A stretch of 64,000 nt of DNA from Hespellia sp. (GCA_028694105.1 JAQUUC010000009.1:1-64000); one strand, 5' to 3'; shown: positions 43,995-53,838, numbered from the stretch's first letter. Translations and numbers: made by a program. Notes: generated by a model from the letters alone, not told the origin.

Positions 43995-44023
43995 ATTCTA
44001 TAATAAATGAACAAAGAATGCAA
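43995..44023 (-). promoter_or_regulatory. Promoter candidate of the kinase operon
   Basis: On the minus strand TTGCAT (44023-44018), a 17-bp spacer and TAGAAT (44000-43995). The -35 is weak (3 of 6), the -10 is 5 of 6, in keeping with a low-level regulatory operon. Confidence 0.4.
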
Positions 44024-44064
44024 TGGAACCTATTATTTTTGAAATACTTCTACAATTTTTTGAA

Positions 44065-44093
44065 TTGAAGAGGGGGACAGATTGAAATATAAT
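44065..44093 (+). promoter_or_regulatory. Promoter of the mannoside locus
   Basis: TTGAAG (44065-44070), a 17-bp spacer and a perfect TATAAT (44088-44093), 73 bp before the solute-binding protein start. Confidence 0.65.
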
Positions 44094-44104
44094 GAAATTA
44101 CAAA

Positions 44105-44120
44105 AACAAATCGATTTGTT
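44105..44120. promoter_or_regulatory. Palindromic operator in the mannoside leader
   Basis: AACAAATCGATTTGTT is a perfect 16-bp palindrome with a central CG, as in LacI-family operators. It lies a few bases after the predicted start, where a repressor would block transcription. No LacI gene is in the window. Confidence 0.45.
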
Positions 44121-44166
44121 ACATGTAAAAACAAAAAACATTAAGGGAAACCTTTAGGAGGGAACT

Positions 44167-45447
44167 ATGAAAAAAAGAAGAGCACTTATCGCACTTGCCC
44201 TTAGCGTATGTGTAATCGCATCCAGCCTTATGGGATGTGGCAAGAAAGCAGACACAGGAAGTACAAGTGACAGTGGAAAGACGAAAATTACATTCGGAGT
44301 ATTTGAGACAGACAATATCACATCGGAAGTATGGCAGAACATGATTGATTCATTTCAAAAAGATCATCCGGATATCGAGGTGGAAAAAGTACTTGCAACA
44401 GGTGATGACCGTCAGGCATTCTGGAAGACGATGCTCAGCAGCGGAAGCTTCCCGGACGTTGTAATCGAGGCAGAACAGCTTGCAACTATGGACGGCATTT
44501 TCACAGAAGTGCCACAGGATGTACAGGATCTTTTCGAGGACTCCACACTTTGCCAGTACAATGGAAAATGCATCACCGTACCAAGTTTCAAACAGTACAA
44601 AATGCAGTGTTATTATAATAAATCCGTTTTCAGTGAGTTAAATCTGCAGGAGCCAACCACATGGGATGAATTCATGAACGTATGCCAGACAATCAAGGAT
44701 GCAGGAAAAACTCCTCTGATGTGCGGCGGTACAGGCGATATCTGGGCAACAGGCGAGCCATTCTGGATTGCAGAAGGCGATACCGCATTACTTGCGAAAT
44801 ACCCGGATTTCAACAAGGACTTAAAAGATGGTTCTAACAAATGGAACAATGATACAACTATTGATGTTCTCTCAAAATGGCAGGACATGATCAACAAGGG
44901 TTACTATTATGATGGCGCAATGTCACTTAGCTACAGTCAGGCAGCAGAGGAATTCCAGAAGGGAACAGCTGCAATGATGGTTGATGGTTCATGGGCAGCA
45001 GCCGGATTCGACGCAGAAAAGAATGAAGACTTTGGTGTATTTGCAGTTCCTACAATGGACGGAAGCAAGCTTACTGTTGCAGACTGTTCATACTGGGGAG
45101 TTTCAGAGACTTGTGAAAACAAAGATGCAGCGTTCCAGTTCATCAAATATGTATTCGATGAAAATCCTGACGTATACAAAGAGTACTTACAGTCAGACGG
45201 TTTATATTCTACAACAAAGAACGCAGTTACATATGAGCAGGGTGCTGTTACAACCAAATTTATCGACAACATCAAGGATAGTGAGACCGTTCAGGAAATC
45301 GTAAAGCTTCCGGGCGAAAATGCAGCTCCAAGCGGAATGCAGTCATTTATGGACAAGTCATTCCAGAACATTTTCAACGGTGCCGATGTTAAGACAGAGG
45401 TTGAAGGCTGGGATACAGAGTATCAGAGATTATTAGATGCACAGTAA
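44167..45447 (+). CDS. Extracellular sugar-binding lipoprotein (CUT1)
   Basis: A 426-residue family 1 solute-binding protein. The lipoprotein signal has basic residues 2-5, a hydrophobic core and lipobox LMGC with Cys near 24, followed by a Ser/Thr/Gly linker. The body has the usual extracellular solute-binding pattern (WQNMIDSFQKDHPDIEVEKV near 57, NGKCITVPSF near 130, GSWAAAGFDA near 275). It captures an oligosaccharide for the permease pair encoded next. Because a GH38 alpha-mannosidase and mannose-6-phosphate isomerase follow, an alpha-mannoside is the likely ligand. AGGAGGG precedes the ATG. No ATPase gene is present; these systems commonly share an MsmX-type ATPase encoded elsewhere. 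Confidence 0.93.
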   Translation: MKKRRALIALALSVCVIASSLMGCGKKADTGSTSDSGKTKITFGVFETDNITSEVWQNMIDSFQKDHPDIEVEKVLATGDDRQAFWKTMLSSGSFPDVVIEAEQLATMDGIFTEVPQDVQDLFEDSTLCQYNGKCITVPSFKQYKMQCYYNKSVFSELNLQEPTTWDEFMNVCQTIKDAGKTPLMCGGTGDIWATGEPFWIAEGDTALLAKYPDFNKDLKDGSNKWNNDTTIDVLSKWQDMINKGYYYDGAMSLSYSQAAEEFQKGTAAMMVDGSWAAAGFDAEKNEDFGVFAVPTMDGSKLTVADCSYWGVSETCENKDAAFQFIKYVFDENPDVYKEYLQSDGLYSTTKNAVTYEQGAVTTKFIDNIKDSETVQEIVKLPGENAAPSGMQSFMDKSFQNIFNGADVKTEVEGWDTEYQRLLDAQ

Positions 45448-45471
45448 ATCGATAGAGTAAAAGATGATAGG

Positions 45472-45526
45472 ATGAGCTGCCGTAAATTCAATGAAGTGAG
45501 AAAAGAATTTGCTGCGGCTCATTTTA
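45472..45526 (+). other. Hairpin between binding-protein and permease genes
   Basis: An 18-bp imperfect stem, ATGAGCTGCCGTAAATTC (45472-45489) with GAATTTGCTGCGGCTCAT (45505-45522), followed by TTTT. Such intercistronic hairpins commonly stabilise the binding-protein part of the mRNA or terminate part of the transcripts, so that the binding protein outnumbers the permeases. Confidence 0.6.
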
Positions 45527-45548
45527 TGCAAAAAAAGAGGAATGTAAA

Positions 45549-46415
45549 ATGAAAAAAAGAAATATGTCGATTGGATTTGCAGTACCGGCATTCGTGATTT
45601 ACACTATTTTGCTGGTAGTCCCGATTTTGATGGCATTCTATTTCAGCCTGAATAAATGGAACGGCTTTAATCCAATGCAGTTTATCGGAATCGAAAATTA
45701 TATCAATGTTTTTAAAGACGCAAGACTCGGAAATGCCGTGGTCAATACGACCGTGATTTCCGTTGTGGTCGTCATTGCAGTGAATGTTCTTGGTCTTTTT
45801 CTTGCAATGCTGGTAAATACCGCATCTGCAAAGAGTAATATTTTCCGTACCGTATTTTTCATTCCGTTTGTACTGAGTACAGTTGCCATTTCATTTGTAT
45901 GGAAAAGTATTCTGTCTTACAACGGTGTGTTAAACGGTATTCTGATCTCTCTCGGACAGTCGGATCTGATTGGAAACTGGCTTGGAAAGCAGGGCCCGGC
46001 AATCATCTGTATTATTCTGGTAGAGATATGGAGAACCCTGGGATACCATATGATGTTATATTTAGCAGCTCTGCAGACGGTACCGCATGAACTGTATGAG
46101 GCATGTACGGTGGATGGAGGAAACCGCTGGAATAAATTCAGAAATGTAACACTTCCACTCATCATTCCGGGTATGTCTGTCAGCTTTCTGATGAGTATTA
46201 TCAACGAGCTGCGTATGTATGATGTCGTGAAAATCATGACCGATGGAGGTCCGGGCTACGATACAGAAACGATTGTCTACAATATTGTATCGCAGGGCTT
46301 CTCCAACAGCATGGTTGGATATTCTTCCGCGATTTCCGTTGTACTATTCCTGGCAATCGGAGCGATATCAATCTTTATTGTTACAATGATGAATAAGAAG
46401 GAGGTGGAAATGTAA
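45549..46415 (+). CDS. CUT1 sugar ABC permease, first subunit
   Basis: A 288-residue permease with six helices. The cytoplasmic EAA loop reads ELYEACTVDGGNRWNKFRNVTLPLIIPG near residue 180, the contact point for the ATPase. The N-terminal FAVPAFVIYTILLVVPILMAFYFSLNKWNGF block is typical of MalF-type/UgpA subunits. Its stop overlaps the ATG of the second permease by one base, indicating coupled translation. It imports the sugar delivered by the lipoprotein encoded upstream. Confidence 0.93.
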   Translation: MKKRNMSIGFAVPAFVIYTILLVVPILMAFYFSLNKWNGFNPMQFIGIENYINVFKDARLGNAVVNTTVISVVVVIAVNVLGLFLAMLVNTASAKSNIFRTVFFIPFVLSTVAISFVWKSILSYNGVLNGILISLGQSDLIGNWLGKQGPAIICIILVEIWRTLGYHMMLYLAALQTVPHELYEACTVDGGNRWNKFRNVTLPLIIPGMSVSFLMSIINELRMYDVVKIMTDGGPGYDTETIVYNIVSQGFSNSMVGYSSAISVVLFLAIGAISIFIVTMMNKKEVEM

Positions 46416-47242
46416 TGAAAGGGAAAAACAGAGTAGTTTCTATTATTCAGACGATTTTTTTAATTGTTCTTGCACTGATCGTCGTACTTCCAATCTATAT
46501 TGCAGTATCGAATACCTTCAAGCTTTCAGATATCATTCTGGACCAGCCGCTTTCACTGCCGATTCCGCCGACAATTCAGAACATTGTGAGTGTACTGAAA
46601 AGTCCAAATACAAATATGATTGAAATGTACAAAAATTCCATCATCCTGATGGTGGCAGGAACGCTGCTGACAGTTGTTGTATCTTCCATGGCAGCCTATT
46701 ATCTGGCAAGAATCAAATCAAAGCTGTCCGGATTCTTACGAATCTATTTCCTGATTGGAATTATGGTGCCGTATGTTATCGTGTATCTGCCACTTTGTAT
46801 TCTTCTTCGGAATCTGTCAATTCCGTTTGGGGTGCCGATTCTGATTTTCGTGTTTGTCTCGGGAAATATTTCATTTGCGACATTCATGTACACGAACTAT
46901 ATTCATTCACTTCCAATTGAACTGGAAGAGGCGGCAGAGATTGACGGTGCGAGTAAATTTCAGGTGTTCTGGCAGATTCTGTTTCCACTGCTTCGTCCTT
47001 GTACTACGACGATTGCAATCTTTGTCGGGCTTGGAATCTGGAATGACTTTCAGACACCGCTGTTACTTGGACAGGTAAAGACGATTACCGTTGGAATCTA
47101 TACAGCAGTCGGACCGTATTCTGCTAACTGGGGTGTTGTATTTGCATATGTATTCTTTGCAGCAATGCCGGTTATTGTTGTTTATCTGCTGGCGCAGAAG
47201 AACTTTGTAAATGGACTGACCGCAGGAGCACTGAAGGGTTAA
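46415..47242 (+). CDS. CUT1 sugar ABC permease, second subunit
   Basis: A 275-residue MalG/UgpE-type permease with six helices. The EAA loop is ELEEAAEIDGASKFQVFWQILFPLLRP near residue 168, and the C-terminal AQKNFVNGLTAGALKG is the conserved tail of this subunit type. GGAGGTG upstream of the ATG lies inside the preceding gene. It forms the membrane channel with the previous gene product. Confidence 0.93.
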   Translation: MKGKNRVVSIIQTIFLIVLALIVVLPIYIAVSNTFKLSDIILDQPLSLPIPPTIQNIVSVLKSPNTNMIEMYKNSIILMVAGTLLTVVVSSMAAYYLARIKSKLSGFLRIYFLIGIMVPYVIVYLPLCILLRNLSIPFGVPILIFVFVSGNISFATFMYTNYIHSLPIELEEAAEIDGASKFQVFWQILFPLLRPCTTTIAIFVGLGIWNDFQTPLLLGQVKTITVGIYTAVGPYSANWGVVFAYVFFAAMPVIVVYLLAQKNFVNGLTAGALKG

Positions 47243-47256
47243 AAAGGAGTTATATT

Positions 47257-50058
47257 ATGGAAAAAAAAGGCTATGTGGTGACACATACACATTGGGACCG
47301 CGAATGGCGTTACCCGATCTGGGAGAGCAGAATCTATCTGGCTGAGATGCTGGATGAGTTATTAGAAGTACTTGAAAATGAACCGGATTATGTCAGCTTT
47401 CTGTTTGACGGACAGAGCGTATTTTTGGAGGATTATCTGATGCTCCGTCCGGAGAACGAAGAGAGACTGAAAAAGCAGATCGAGCAGCACAGACTGCTCA
47501 TCGGACCATGGTATACACTGCCGGACCTCTATCCGGTCAGTGGCGAGAGTCTGGTGCGAAACCTTTTGAAAGGAGACCGCGTCTGCCGCAGGTACGGTCA
47601 TAAACTAAACGTGGGCTATGAGTCCTTCGGCTGGGGACAGCCAAGCCAGTTCCCACAGATTTATAAAGGCTTTGGCATTGATCTGATTATCGTGGCAAAG
47701 CGCGTGAGCGAGAGAAGGGCACCGGAGAGTGAGTTTATCTGGGAAGGTAAAGACGGAACCCGGATTCTCACGACAAGACTTGGCAAAGAGGCCCGTGCTA
47801 ACTTTTATATGAATACATACATGGAGGCAATGAGTGACCGGACCTATCAGTCAGATGAATTCCGCTATGCCTACGGCAAGACGAGACTGTATCACAAGGC
47901 TGACAAGGTGGGCAGTGAGCAGGATCACTTTATGTTAAATCACAGGGAGGAAGTGCATGAGGGAAAACTGCGTGAGCTGGCCATGCGCTCATGGAACGCC
48001 ATCGATGCGACAGTCTTAAAGAAGGACCGCATTTTAATGGACGGTTCTGATTCCACCTGTGCACAGACCCATCTCTTAGAGCTGATTCACAAGATCAATG
48101 ACGCTTTAAAGGAGGATCAGATTGAGCTGCATCACGCCAATATGGAAGATTATGCAGCACTTCTAAAAGATAAATTAAGCAAAGAAGAGCTTCGTGTCAT
48201 TAAGGGCGAGCTGCGTGACGGTCCGGCACCTTCCGTATCCGCAAATGCACTGATGACCCGTTATCCGGTCAAAAAGCTGCATAAGGCAGCAGAGAGCGAC
48301 CTGATGAAACTGGCAGAACCCCTTGCGGTAGCCGGAAGCATGGCAGGACTTTCTTATAACAGAAATTATCTTGAAAAAGCAAGAGACTACCTGCTTGGTT
48401 CCCAGTCACACGACAGCATCAACGGCGTGGTGCAGGATAAGACGGTTCGTGATGTGATGTATCGTCTTGACCAGTGTGTGGAGCTCTCGGACTGTGTGAA
48501 GGACCGTGTGATCCGTCATTTTGCAATGAATATTGCAAATGGAGACTGCGGTGAGGAGGATATTTTAATTCTTCTTGTCAATCCACTTCCACAGAAGCGA
48601 AATGAGGTTGTGGAACTGGTGGTTGACACACCGAGAGAGCAGAATATCTGGGATTTTGATGTGTATGACATGCAGGAAAACAGATTAAACTGCGCACACA
48701 TTTCCAGAACGGAAGCAGTCACACCAACGGTAAACCGTCATACAAGACCGGAGCCGTTTTACGCAGACCGCCATGAAATCATACTCGAAACCGGAGAGAT
48801 TCCAGCGTGTGGCTATAAGGTGGTCAAAGCTGTGAAAAAACAGGGATTTGCCAGAGAACAGAAATTCTGGCCGCCAACCAGAATGAGTGATGGAGGAGAG
48901 CTTTCCAGCGCGGCCAACGTCATGGAAAACCGTTACCTCAAAGTAACTGTGCTTGGAAATGGAACGGTTCAGATTCTGGATAAAGAAACCGGATATGAAA
49001 CCGGGGAGCTGAATTACCTGCAGAGTGGCGGAGATGTCGGAGATTACTGGATTCATTTCCCACCATATCACGATCAGGTATATACAAGTCTCGGTGTTCA
49101 GGCAGACATCTGCCGGGAAGAGAATACGGATGTTCAGGCGAGCATCTGCGCGTCCTACACATTGAAGGTTCCTGCATCCTGCATGCGTCCGGAGGGCGGG
49201 ATTGCCGGTGAGAGCAGAAGAAGCGGAGAAATGACAGAGATTCCGGTACACATCCGCTATACCTTAAAGAAAGATGCCAGAGAACTGGATGTGAAGCTGA
49301 AGGTGAAAAACACGGCGAGAGATCACCGTATGTCTGTTGAATTCCACCCACAAATCGTGACGGATACTGCCGATGCAGGAGGACATTTCACCGTGGATCA
49401 CAGACCGGTTACTGCAGACAATGAGATGGCAGACCAGAGATATCCGGAAATGGATAAGCTGCCAATGCAGGGGTTTGTGGATATCAGTGATGGAGAGGAA
49501 GGTTTTGCTGTTATTTCAGAGCAATTGCTGGAATACGATGCGTCTCATTCGGGTTATCTCTCCTGCACCCTTTACCGTGCAGTCCGTGATATTATCTGTA
49601 CGGAATTTCGAAGCGGCTCGTCTTATCCTTCTCAGGAGGGCGGTCAGCTGTTAGAGACGATGGAATATGAATATGCAATTCTTCCGCATCAGGGCAATTG
49701 GGAAACAGCGCACCTTCCAATGCTGGCAGAGCGCGCAGCGTCCAAAGTAATTCCGGCGCAGTTCAGCCTGGACTCAGAGGAGAGCGGATTCCTTCCGATG
49801 GAAAAGAGCTTCCTGGAAGTGACAGGGGCAGAGGTTTCCTGCGTGAAATTTGCAGAAGATCAGAATCATGTGATCCTTCGAATCTATCACAGAGGAACGG
49901 CTGATTCGCGCGCAGAGATTACATTTACCGAGCTGGTAACAGCAGCCTTTCTTGTGAATATGAATGAGGAGCGGGAGAGCGATTTGGCGGTAAGAGACAA
50001 CAAAATCTGCGTGGAAATGAAACCGGATCAGATTATTACGATTGAAGTTGAGAGGTAA
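47257..50058 (+). CDS. GH38 alpha-mannosidase with altered nucleophile position
   Basis: A 933-residue cytoplasmic glycoside hydrolase. The N-terminal alpha/beta domain has the zinc motif THTHWDREWRYP near residue 10 and FLFDGQS near 48. The nucleophile segment reads GYESFGWGQPSQFPQIYKGFGID near 122-144, where GH38 enzymes normally have Asp followed by xFG; here it is Glu. LGSQSHDSINGVVQDKTVRDVM near 385 carries the second zinc His. C-terminal beta domains follow. The enzyme should release mannose from the imported alpha-mannoside if the Glu can act; otherwise it may have changed chemistry. It follows the permease by 14 bp. No signal peptide, so action is after import. Confidence 0.88.
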   Translation: MEKKGYVVTHTHWDREWRYPIWESRIYLAEMLDELLEVLENEPDYVSFLFDGQSVFLEDYLMLRPENEERLKKQIEQHRLLIGPWYTLPDLYPVSGESLVRNLLKGDRVCRRYGHKLNVGYESFGWGQPSQFPQIYKGFGIDLIIVAKRVSERRAPESEFIWEGKDGTRILTTRLGKEARANFYMNTYMEAMSDRTYQSDEFRYAYGKTRLYHKADKVGSEQDHFMLNHREEVHEGKLRELAMRSWNAIDATVLKKDRILMDGSDSTCAQTHLLELIHKINDALKEDQIELHHANMEDYAALLKDKLSKEELRVIKGELRDGPAPSVSANALMTRYPVKKLHKAAESDLMKLAEPLAVAGSMAGLSYNRNYLEKARDYLLGSQSHDSINGVVQDKTVRDVMYRLDQCVELSDCVKDRVIRHFAMNIANGDCGEEDILILLVNPLPQKRNEVVELVVDTPREQNIWDFDVYDMQENRLNCAHISRTEAVTPTVNRHTRPEPFYADRHEIILETGEIPACGYKVVKAVKKQGFAREQKFWPPTRMSDGGELSSAANVMENRYLKVTVLGNGTVQILDKETGYETGELNYLQSGGDVGDYWIHFPPYHDQVYTSLGVQADICREENTDVQASICASYTLKVPASCMRPEGGIAGESRRSGEMTEIPVHIRYTLKKDARELDVKLKVKNTARDHRMSVEFHPQIVTDTADAGGHFTVDHRPVTADNEMADQRYPEMDKLPMQGFVDISDGEEGFAVISEQLLEYDASHSGYLSCTLYRAVRDIICTEFRSGSSYPSQEGGQLLETMEYEYAILPHQGNWETAHLPMLAERAASKVIPAQFSLDSEESGFLPMEKSFLEVTGAEVSCVKFAEDQNHVILRIYHRGTADSRAEITFTELVTAAFLVNMNEERESDLAVRDNKICVEMKPDQIITIEVER

Positions 50059-50070
50059 AGGAGGATTCAA

Positions 50071-51051
50071 ATGAGTCAGAAAGTATATCCGGGTGTCGGG
50101 AACATCAGTGACATGATTGCACTGGATGCCACGGAGGATAAAAGTTTCATTGTAGGAAAGGATGGCGTAAAAGAAATTTTTACGCCGCTGGACCGGAAAG
50201 TTGAGTTCATTGCATACGAGGACAAAACCTTGTGCAATGTTAAATCAGCGCTAGGGTACCCGGCAATCTATCAGGTGCCGGAGGCATCTTATGAAGGTCC
50301 CGCGACTGCAATCCTGATGGATCTGGACGGAACCAGTGTAAAGAGTGAATCCTTCTGGGTATGGATTATCGAGCAGAGCATTGCAAAACTGATGAACGAT
50401 CCGCATTTCTCGCTTAAGACAGAGGATGAGCCATATGTATCCGGCCATTCTGTATCAGAGCATCTGCAGTACTGTATCGACAAGTACTGTCCGGACAAAG
50501 CACTTGCAGACGCCCGGAACATGTATTTTGCGACAACAGAATATGAGATGAAGGAAATCCTCGAAGGACGTGGAAAACAGGGCGCATTTGAGCCGGCACG
50601 CGGTCTGAAAGAATTTTTGACAGAGGTAAAAGGAAATGGTATCCGCATCGGTCTGGTGACCTCGGGCTTATATACAAAAGCGATGCCGGAAATTATGTCG
50701 GCATTTCAGACACTTGATATGGGAAATCCACTGGAATTTTATGATGCAATTATTACAGCGGGACAGACATTTTCCCATACACAGACAGGCACGATCGGAG
50801 AGCTGGCACCAAAACCGCATCCGTGGCTGTATTCCGAGACGGCGAGAGTCGGACTTGGACTGTGTGGGGAAGAGAAGAGCAGAGTACTTGGATTTGAGGA
50901 TTCTTCCGCAGGAATTGTATCGATTCGTCTTGCCGGTTTTGAGGCAGTCGGAGTTGCCGGGGGCAACATTGCATCTGGCGGTGTGGAATCACTCTGTATG
51001 AAACAGGTGGATGATCTGATGGATTCACTTCCGCTGATCTTAGGCAAATAA
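50071..51051 (+). CDS. HAD-superfamily phosphatase with N-terminal extension
   Basis: A 326-residue protein. Residues 1-85 have no recognised domain. From about 85 there is a beta-phosphoglucomutase/phosphatase-type HAD fold: LMDLDGTSVKSES near 91 (nucleophile Asp, acid Asp), VTSGLY near 197, KPHPWLY near 250 and GFEDSSAGI near 275, with a helical cap between motif I and II. All catalytic residues are present. Its place between the alpha-mannosidase and the mannose-6-phosphate isomerase suggests a sugar phosphate or phosphorylated by-product as substrate. This is inferred from context only. Confidence 0.85.
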   Translation: MSQKVYPGVGNISDMIALDATEDKSFIVGKDGVKEIFTPLDRKVEFIAYEDKTLCNVKSALGYPAIYQVPEASYEGPATAILMDLDGTSVKSESFWVWIIEQSIAKLMNDPHFSLKTEDEPYVSGHSVSEHLQYCIDKYCPDKALADARNMYFATTEYEMKEILEGRGKQGAFEPARGLKEFLTEVKGNGIRIGLVTSGLYTKAMPEIMSAFQTLDMGNPLEFYDAIITAGQTFSHTQTGTIGELAPKPHPWLYSETARVGLGLCGEEKSRVLGFEDSSAGIVSIRLAGFEAVGVAGGNIASGGVESLCMKQVDDLMDSLPLILGK

Positions 51052-51067
51052 TCAGGGAGATGGTAGT

Positions 51068-52012
51068 ATGGCAATATTAAAATTAAAACCGAGCTGCAAG
51101 AATTATCTGTGGGGCGGTGAACGGCTAAAGACAGAATTCCACAAAGAGTACGGGGAAGATAAACTGGCAGAGACATGGGAATTGTCCTGCCACATCGACG
51201 GCGAGTCCAAAATCGCAGAGGGTGATTTCGCAGGCAGGACACTGCAGGAATACATTGAGTGGGAAGGCAGACGTGTTCTTGGAACGAACTGTATCCCATT
51301 CCAGAATTTCCCGGTGCTGATTAAATTCATCGATGCAAAGCAGGATCTGTCGATTCAGGTCCATCCGTCCGATGATTATGCGCTCCGTGAGGAAGGACAG
51401 TATGGCAAGACGGAAATGTGGTACGTGGTCGAGTGTGAAGAAGGCTCTTGTCTGTATTACGGATTTTCGAAGAAGCTGTCCAAAGAAGAGCTAAAGCAGC
51501 GCATTCAGGAGGAAACAATTCTGGAGGTCATGAATAAGATGCCGGTGCAAAAAGGTGATGTATTCTTCATCGAAGCCGGAACGGTCCATGCAATTGGAAA
51601 AGGCATCGTCATTGCCGAGATTCAGCAGAATTCCAACATAACGTACCGCGTGTATGATTACGGGAGAGTAGGAGCAGATGGGAAAAAGCGGGATCTCCAT
51701 ATCGAAAAAGCATTGGAGGTCGCAAACCGCGACCCGAAGGTCCGCAGTGATTCCTTTGATCCGCATCTTGGGATGTGTCGGTATTTTGCCGTGGATAAGC
51801 TGATGCTGGACGGGCGAATCCTGAGCAAGATGACCGGAAGCGTGGATGAGACTTCGTTTCTGCATGTGCTGGTATTAGATGGAGAGGGAAGTATTAGAAA
51901 CGCAGAGACGGTTGCCTTTGAAAAAGGGGATAGTATTCTGCTGACTGCCGGAACCGGAGAATTTGAAATACAGGGCAAGTGCGAGGCACTGCTGACAACA
52001 ATACCGTGTTAG
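51068..52012 (+). CDS. manA: Mannose-6-phosphate isomerase, class I
   Basis: A 314-residue zinc-dependent cupin that converts mannose 6-phosphate to fructose 6-phosphate, linking mannoside breakdown to glycolysis. Metal ligands are visible in LSIQVHPSDDYA near 99, KTEMWYV near 117 and FIEAGTVHAIGKG near 173. The shorter ~315-residue form is typical of Firmicutes. It ends the operon and is followed by a 21-bp-stem terminator shared with pyrG. A mannose kinase was not found in the window. Confidence 0.93.
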   Translation: MAILKLKPSCKNYLWGGERLKTEFHKEYGEDKLAETWELSCHIDGESKIAEGDFAGRTLQEYIEWEGRRVLGTNCIPFQNFPVLIKFIDAKQDLSIQVHPSDDYALREEGQYGKTEMWYVVECEEGSCLYYGFSKKLSKEELKQRIQEETILEVMNKMPVQKGDVFFIEAGTVHAIGKGIVIAEIQQNSNITYRVYDYGRVGADGKKRDLHIEKALEVANRDPKVRSDSFDPHLGMCRYFAVDKLMLDGRILSKMTGSVDETSFLHVLVLDGEGSIRNAETVAFEKGDSILLTAGTGEFEIQGKCEALLTTIPC

Positions 52013-52028
52013 AGTTTGGCTGGCAGAA

Positions 52029-52071
52029 AAAAACGGCGGGTACGTTCGATTCGAACGTACCCGCCGTTTTT
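52029..52071. terminator. Bidirectional terminator between manA and pyrG
   Basis: A perfect 21-bp stem (52029-52049 with 52051-52071) around a single central T. The outer ends are AAAAA and TTTTT, so it works in both directions for the convergent manA and pyrG. GC core is CGGCGGGTACGTTCG. Confidence 0.95.
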
Positions 52072-52091
52072 GGGTCTCCAGCACCACCAAC

Positions 52092-53699
52092 CTATTTATT
52101 CTGATATGTCAACGCCGCTTCCACAAATCCCTTGAACAGTGGATGTGGTCTGTTTGGACGGGATTTCAGCTCCGGATGCGCCTGCGTTGCAAGAAACCAA
52201 GGATGCTCCGGAATCTCAATCATTTCCACGATGCGTCCGTCCGGTGAAAGGCCGGAGAGCAGCATACCGTTTTCCGTTAATACATCGCGGTAGTCATTGT
52301 TGACTTCGTAGCGGTGACGATGGCGCTCTGCAATCTCGCCGGTTCCGTATAATTCGTATGCTTTGGAGGACTGGTCAAGTACGCAGGGGTAAGATCCGAG
52401 TCTTAGAGTACCGCCGATGTCCTCAATGCCGATCTGGTCTTCCATGATATGGATGACCGGGTGCGTTGTGTCTGGCTTTAGCTCGATGCTGTGGGCATCC
52501 TTGTAACCGACAACATCGCGGGCAAATTCTACGATTGCAAGCTGCATACCGAGGCATAAGCCAAGGAATGGAAGGTTGTTTTCGCGGGCGTATCGGATGG
52601 CTTCAATCTTGCCGTCGATTCCGCGGTCACCGAATCCGCCGGGGACTAAGATGCCGCTGACATCGCCAAGTATTTCTGCTGCATTTTCCGGTGTGACAAG
52701 CTCGGAATCGACCCATTTGATGTTGACCGTGGTGTGACTGAAGATTCCGCCGTGTTTTAAGGCTTCAACGACACTGATGTAGGCATCGTGCAACTGGATA
52801 TATTTACCGACTAAGGCAACGGTCACTTCGTTCGTAGGAGTGCGCAGACAGTCTACCATATCCTTCCAGTCGCTTAAGTCCGGTTCCGGGCACTCAAGGT
52901 GCAGACATTCACATACGACGCTTGCAAGGTTTTCTTTTTCCATGGCGAGCGGTGCCTCGTACAGATATTCCACATCCAGATTCTGGAGTACGTGATTGGC
53001 AGGAATGTTGCAGAAGAGGGAAATCTTTTCTTTCAGCCCATCGTCGAGCGGTTTTTCGGAACGGCATACGATGACGTCCGGCTGGATTCCCATGCCCTGA
53101 AGATCCTTAACACTTGCCTGAGTCGGTTTTGTTTTTAATTCCTGAGAGGCACGCAGGTAAGGAATTAATGTGACGTGGATCAGGATGGCATTTTCATGTC
53201 CCATGTCGTGCTGAAATTGACGAATCGCTTCTAAGAACGGCTGACTTTCGATGTCACCGACCGTACCGCCGACCTCGATGATTGCAATCTCCGTGTCCTT
53301 TGCCGCCGGATTGCGGTAGAAGCGGCTCTTGATTTCATTGGTGATGTGAGGAATGACCTGAACGGTTCCTCCGCCGAAATCTCCGCGGCGTTCCTTTTGC
53401 AGGACAGACCAGTAGATTTTACCGGTTGTGACATTGGAATTCTTCGTTAAGCTTTCATCGATGAAACGCTCATAGTGACCGAGATCAAGATCGGTCTCTG
53501 CGCCATCATCGGTCACGAAAACTTCGCCGTGCTGTACCGGGTTCATGGTTCCCGGGTCGATGTTGATGTATGGGTCGAATTTCTGCATCGTTACGGTATA
53601 TCCGCGCGCCTTAAGAAGACGTCCGAGAGATGCTGCTGTGATTCCTTTTCCGAGTCCTGATACGACTCCGCCTGTTACAAATACATATTTTACTGCCAT
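52092..53699 (-). CDS. pyrG: CTP synthase
   Basis: A 535-residue enzyme that makes CTP from UTP, ATP and glutamine. The N-terminal synthetase has [20 protein letters not shown] with the P-loop near residue 9 and [13 protein letters not shown] near 41. The C-terminal class I glutaminase has GLCLGMQ with the nucleophile Cys near 381, and the final His/Glu pair near 508. The start [11 protein letters not shown] follows AGGAGG; the upstream reading lacks a site. Length matches the family. It appears monocistronic. Confidence 0.97.
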   Translation of the reverse strand: MAVKYVFVTGGVVSGLGKGITAASLGRLLKARGYTVTMQKFDPYINIDPGTMNPVQHGEVFVTDDGAETDLDLGHYERFIDESLTKNSNVTTGKIYWSVLQKERRGDFGGGTVQVIPHITNEIKSRFYRNPAAKDTEIAIIEVGGTVGDIESQPFLEAIRQFQHDMGHENAILIHVTLIPYLRASQELKTKPTQASVKDLQGMGIQPDVIVCRSEKPLDDGLKEKISLFCNIPANHVLQNLDVEYLYEAPLAMEKENLASVVCECLHLECPEPDLSDWKDMVDCLRTPTNEVTVALVGKYIQLHDAYISVVEALKHGGIFSHTTVNIKWVDSELVTPENAAEILGDVSGILVPGGFGDRGIDGKIEAIRYARENNLPFLGLCLGMQLAIVEFARDVVGYKDAHSIELKPDTTHPVIHIMEDQIGIEDIGGTLRLGSYPCVLDQSSKAYELYGTGEIAERHRHRYEVNNDYRDVLTENGMLLSGLSPDGRIVEMIEIPEHPWFLATQAHPELKSRPNRPHPLFKGFVEAALTYQNK

Positions 53700-53838
53700 A
53701 TGTTCCTCCTTTGATGAAATGTGAAAATAGTAATTTATATAGTGAATCATTTATTTCAAAAAATACTTATCGAGTATACACCTTCTGTGCTTTGAATTAC
53801 AGTACTTTTTGAAAAAAATCCTGAAAAAATAAATAGAA

